From: Sedimenticola hydrogenitrophicus
GTDB lineage: Bacteria > Pseudomonadota > Gammaproteobacteria > Chromatiales > Chromatiaceae
Direction of reading: 5' to 3'
Length of the DNA stretch: 64,000 nucleotides
NCBI RefSeq assembly: GCF_029017505.1
Contig: NZ_JAQGEI010000009.1
Location: forward strand, 88,430 to 152,429
The position numbers and the translations under genes are program-made. Of this stretch, positions 63,173 to 64,000 are shown in pieces. The notes beneath the pieces were generated by a model, which was not told where the DNA came from, ran no database searches, and saw only the letters and a list, made by a program, of their open reading frames with translations. Each line of letters begins with the position of its first letter. The stretch's first letter is position 1.

Positions 63173-63604
63173 TCAGACTGGCGCGTGGTTATTCCAGAAT
63201 TGAGCAGGTGACACGATGGGGTGTGTGTCGGATAGTGCTAACAGGTCTTTGTCTCCGGTAATCAGGTAATTAGCCTGGGAGAGCCTGAGTGCGGCCAGCA
63301 GGGTGCCGAGTACAGGCTGGTCGTATTCATCACGTAGGGAGGGCGTATTACTGGGGTCGGGTTCGATGAGTTCGGACTGGATGCTGAGGATGTCGATCAG
63401 ATCGTCCATTTCCTCTTGTGACAGACCGTGCCGATGTTGCAGTCGCGGTAACACCCGGCTCAGCTCTTCGAGAATATAGCCTGAAAGTAATACCTCGATG
63501 GAGCCGTGCCGCCATGCGGCCAGAATTTTGCCCGGAATGCTGGCGGGGTAGGCGATGCCAGACAGCAGTACATTGGTATCAACTACCACCCTCAGGGTTG
63601 CCAT
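63173..63604 (-). CDS. PIN-domain toxin
   Basis: 143-residue PIN ribonuclease: VVVDTNVLLSGIAYP (D8), IEVLLSGYILEELSRVL, DEYDQPVLGTLLAAL, YLITGDKDLLALS. All usual acidic positions are present. It starts 5 bp after the Phd-type gene, antitoxin-first. It is a different subfamily from the PIN at 43744. Confidence 0.88.
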   Translation of the reverse strand: MATLRVVVDTNVLLSGIAYPASIPGKILAAWRHGSIEVLLSGYILEELSRVLPRLQHRHGLSQEEMDDLIDILSIQSELIEPDPSNTPSLRDEYDQPVLGTLLAALRLSQANYLITGDKDLLALSDTHPIVSPAQFWNNHAPV

Positions 63605-63609
63605 GCCTT

Positions 63610-63894
63610 TCAGGTTTCTTGTTGTGTGGCTTGGCGCACTTGTTTCACGGCCTCATCAATCTCCGCCATGCCTTCTTCTTCAGGAAGCACAGCGAATCCC
63701 TTTTCAATTCGCTCGCACAGGGCGTCAAAGCGGGCCTGCATGCGCTGAATCCGGGCAAACAGCTTGGCGTCAACCAGCGCGGCCACCGGCTTACCATCTT
63801 TGTTGATGATGATACTGTCGTGACGATACTGCACCTGATTAAGCATATCGCCCAGATTCTGTCGAAAACGCACGGCGCTGGTTTCGGTAATCAT
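63610..63894 (-). CDS. Phd/YefM-type antitoxin
   Basis: 94 residues with the Phd N-terminus: ITETSAVRFRQNLGDMLNQVQYRHDSIIINKDGKPVAALVD, which binds DNA as a dimer; the C-terminal helical tail (RFDALCERIEKGFAVLPEEEGMAEIDEAVKQV) wraps the toxin. Pairs with the PIN gene. Confidence 0.9.
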   Translation of the reverse strand: MITETSAVRFRQNLGDMLNQVQYRHDSIIINKDGKPVAALVDAKLFARIQRMQARFDALCERIEKGFAVLPEEEGMAEIDEAVKQVRQATQQET

Positions 63895-63903
63895 CGTTGA
63901 TCT

Positions 63904-63930
63904 CCATAATGATCGTTATGGTCATTATGG
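63904..63930 (-). promoter_or_regulatory. palindromic operator upstream of phd
   Basis: Perfect 9-bp arms CCATAATGA (63904-63912) and TCATTATGG (63922-63930) about a 9-bp centre, ten bases before the antitoxin ATG. A likely Phd autorepression site. Confidence 0.7.
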
Positions 63931-64000
63931 TTGCGATTGGTTGGTGCGTCAAGCTGTGGAGGGAGTGGAATGCGGGCCAGCGGGAATGCGGGGCAGATAA

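Overview
The window reads as a chromosomal segment of a gammaproteobacterium. The core gene order matches that class: mraZ through lpxC, then dciA, secA, mutT, yacG, zapD, coaE, pilD, pilC, pilB and pilA. rnpB sits beside argD/argF, and the core is GC-rich. A sulfur-oxidising Chromatiales/Sedimenticola-like lineage is my guess, from general impression only; no marker in the window proves it.

Layout. 0-5 kb: a protein end, an MBL-fold hydrolase with an unknown partner, dodecin, argF and argD (minus strand), then RNase P RNA with promoters that diverge from argD. 5.4-24.6 kb: one co-directional division and wall operon (mraZ rsmH ftsL ftsI murE murF mraY murD ftsW murG murC [53-aa ORF] murB ddl ftsQ [42-aa ORF] ftsA ftsZ) followed by lpxC. 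It starts at a clear sigma-70-type promoter overlapped by a MraZ box. 24.8-35.4 kb: dciA, an M23 peptidase, secA, argJ, a Nudix-ThiE fusion, yacG, zapD and coaE, separated by repeat-filled spacers. 35.4-39.1 kb: an insertion zone between coaE and pilD, with a RelB antitoxin and the remains of its toxin, an orphan antitoxin, a GNAT/DUF1778 toxin-antitoxin pair, an IS3 transposase remnant and several nested miniature elements. 39.1-43 kb: pilD, pilC, pilB. 43.5-44.2 kb: an RHH/PIN toxin-antitoxin pair. 44.2-58.3 kb: a minus-strand block from pilA through two tandem GT-C membrane proteins, two GT2 enzymes, a flippase-like protein and a CDP-linked deoxysugar pathway. 58.7-59.6 kb: galU. 59.6-64 kb: a toxin-antitoxin archipelago of five modules, separated by copies of one ~55-bp repeat and containing a 99-bp remnant of a PilR/NtrC-type regulator.

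How it fits together. argF, argD and argJ are arginine biosynthesis genes scattered around the core. The dcw block makes lipid II and the divisome, and lpxC, dciA and secA follow as in relatives. The conserved pil block has been split twice: by toxin-antitoxin and mobile elements between coaE and pilD, and by the 14-kb glycan locus between pilB and pilA. The most interesting hypothesis is that this locus makes an unusual C-methylated, CDP-derived deoxysugar, loads it on a polyprenyl phosphate and transfers it to the PilA pilin by GT-C enzymes encoded directly downstream of pilA. At least three kinds of miniature inverted-repeat element fill almost every spacer from 24 to 43 kb; one family shows 10-11 bp target-site duplications. 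All calls come from reading the sequence and supplied translations; no database search was run.
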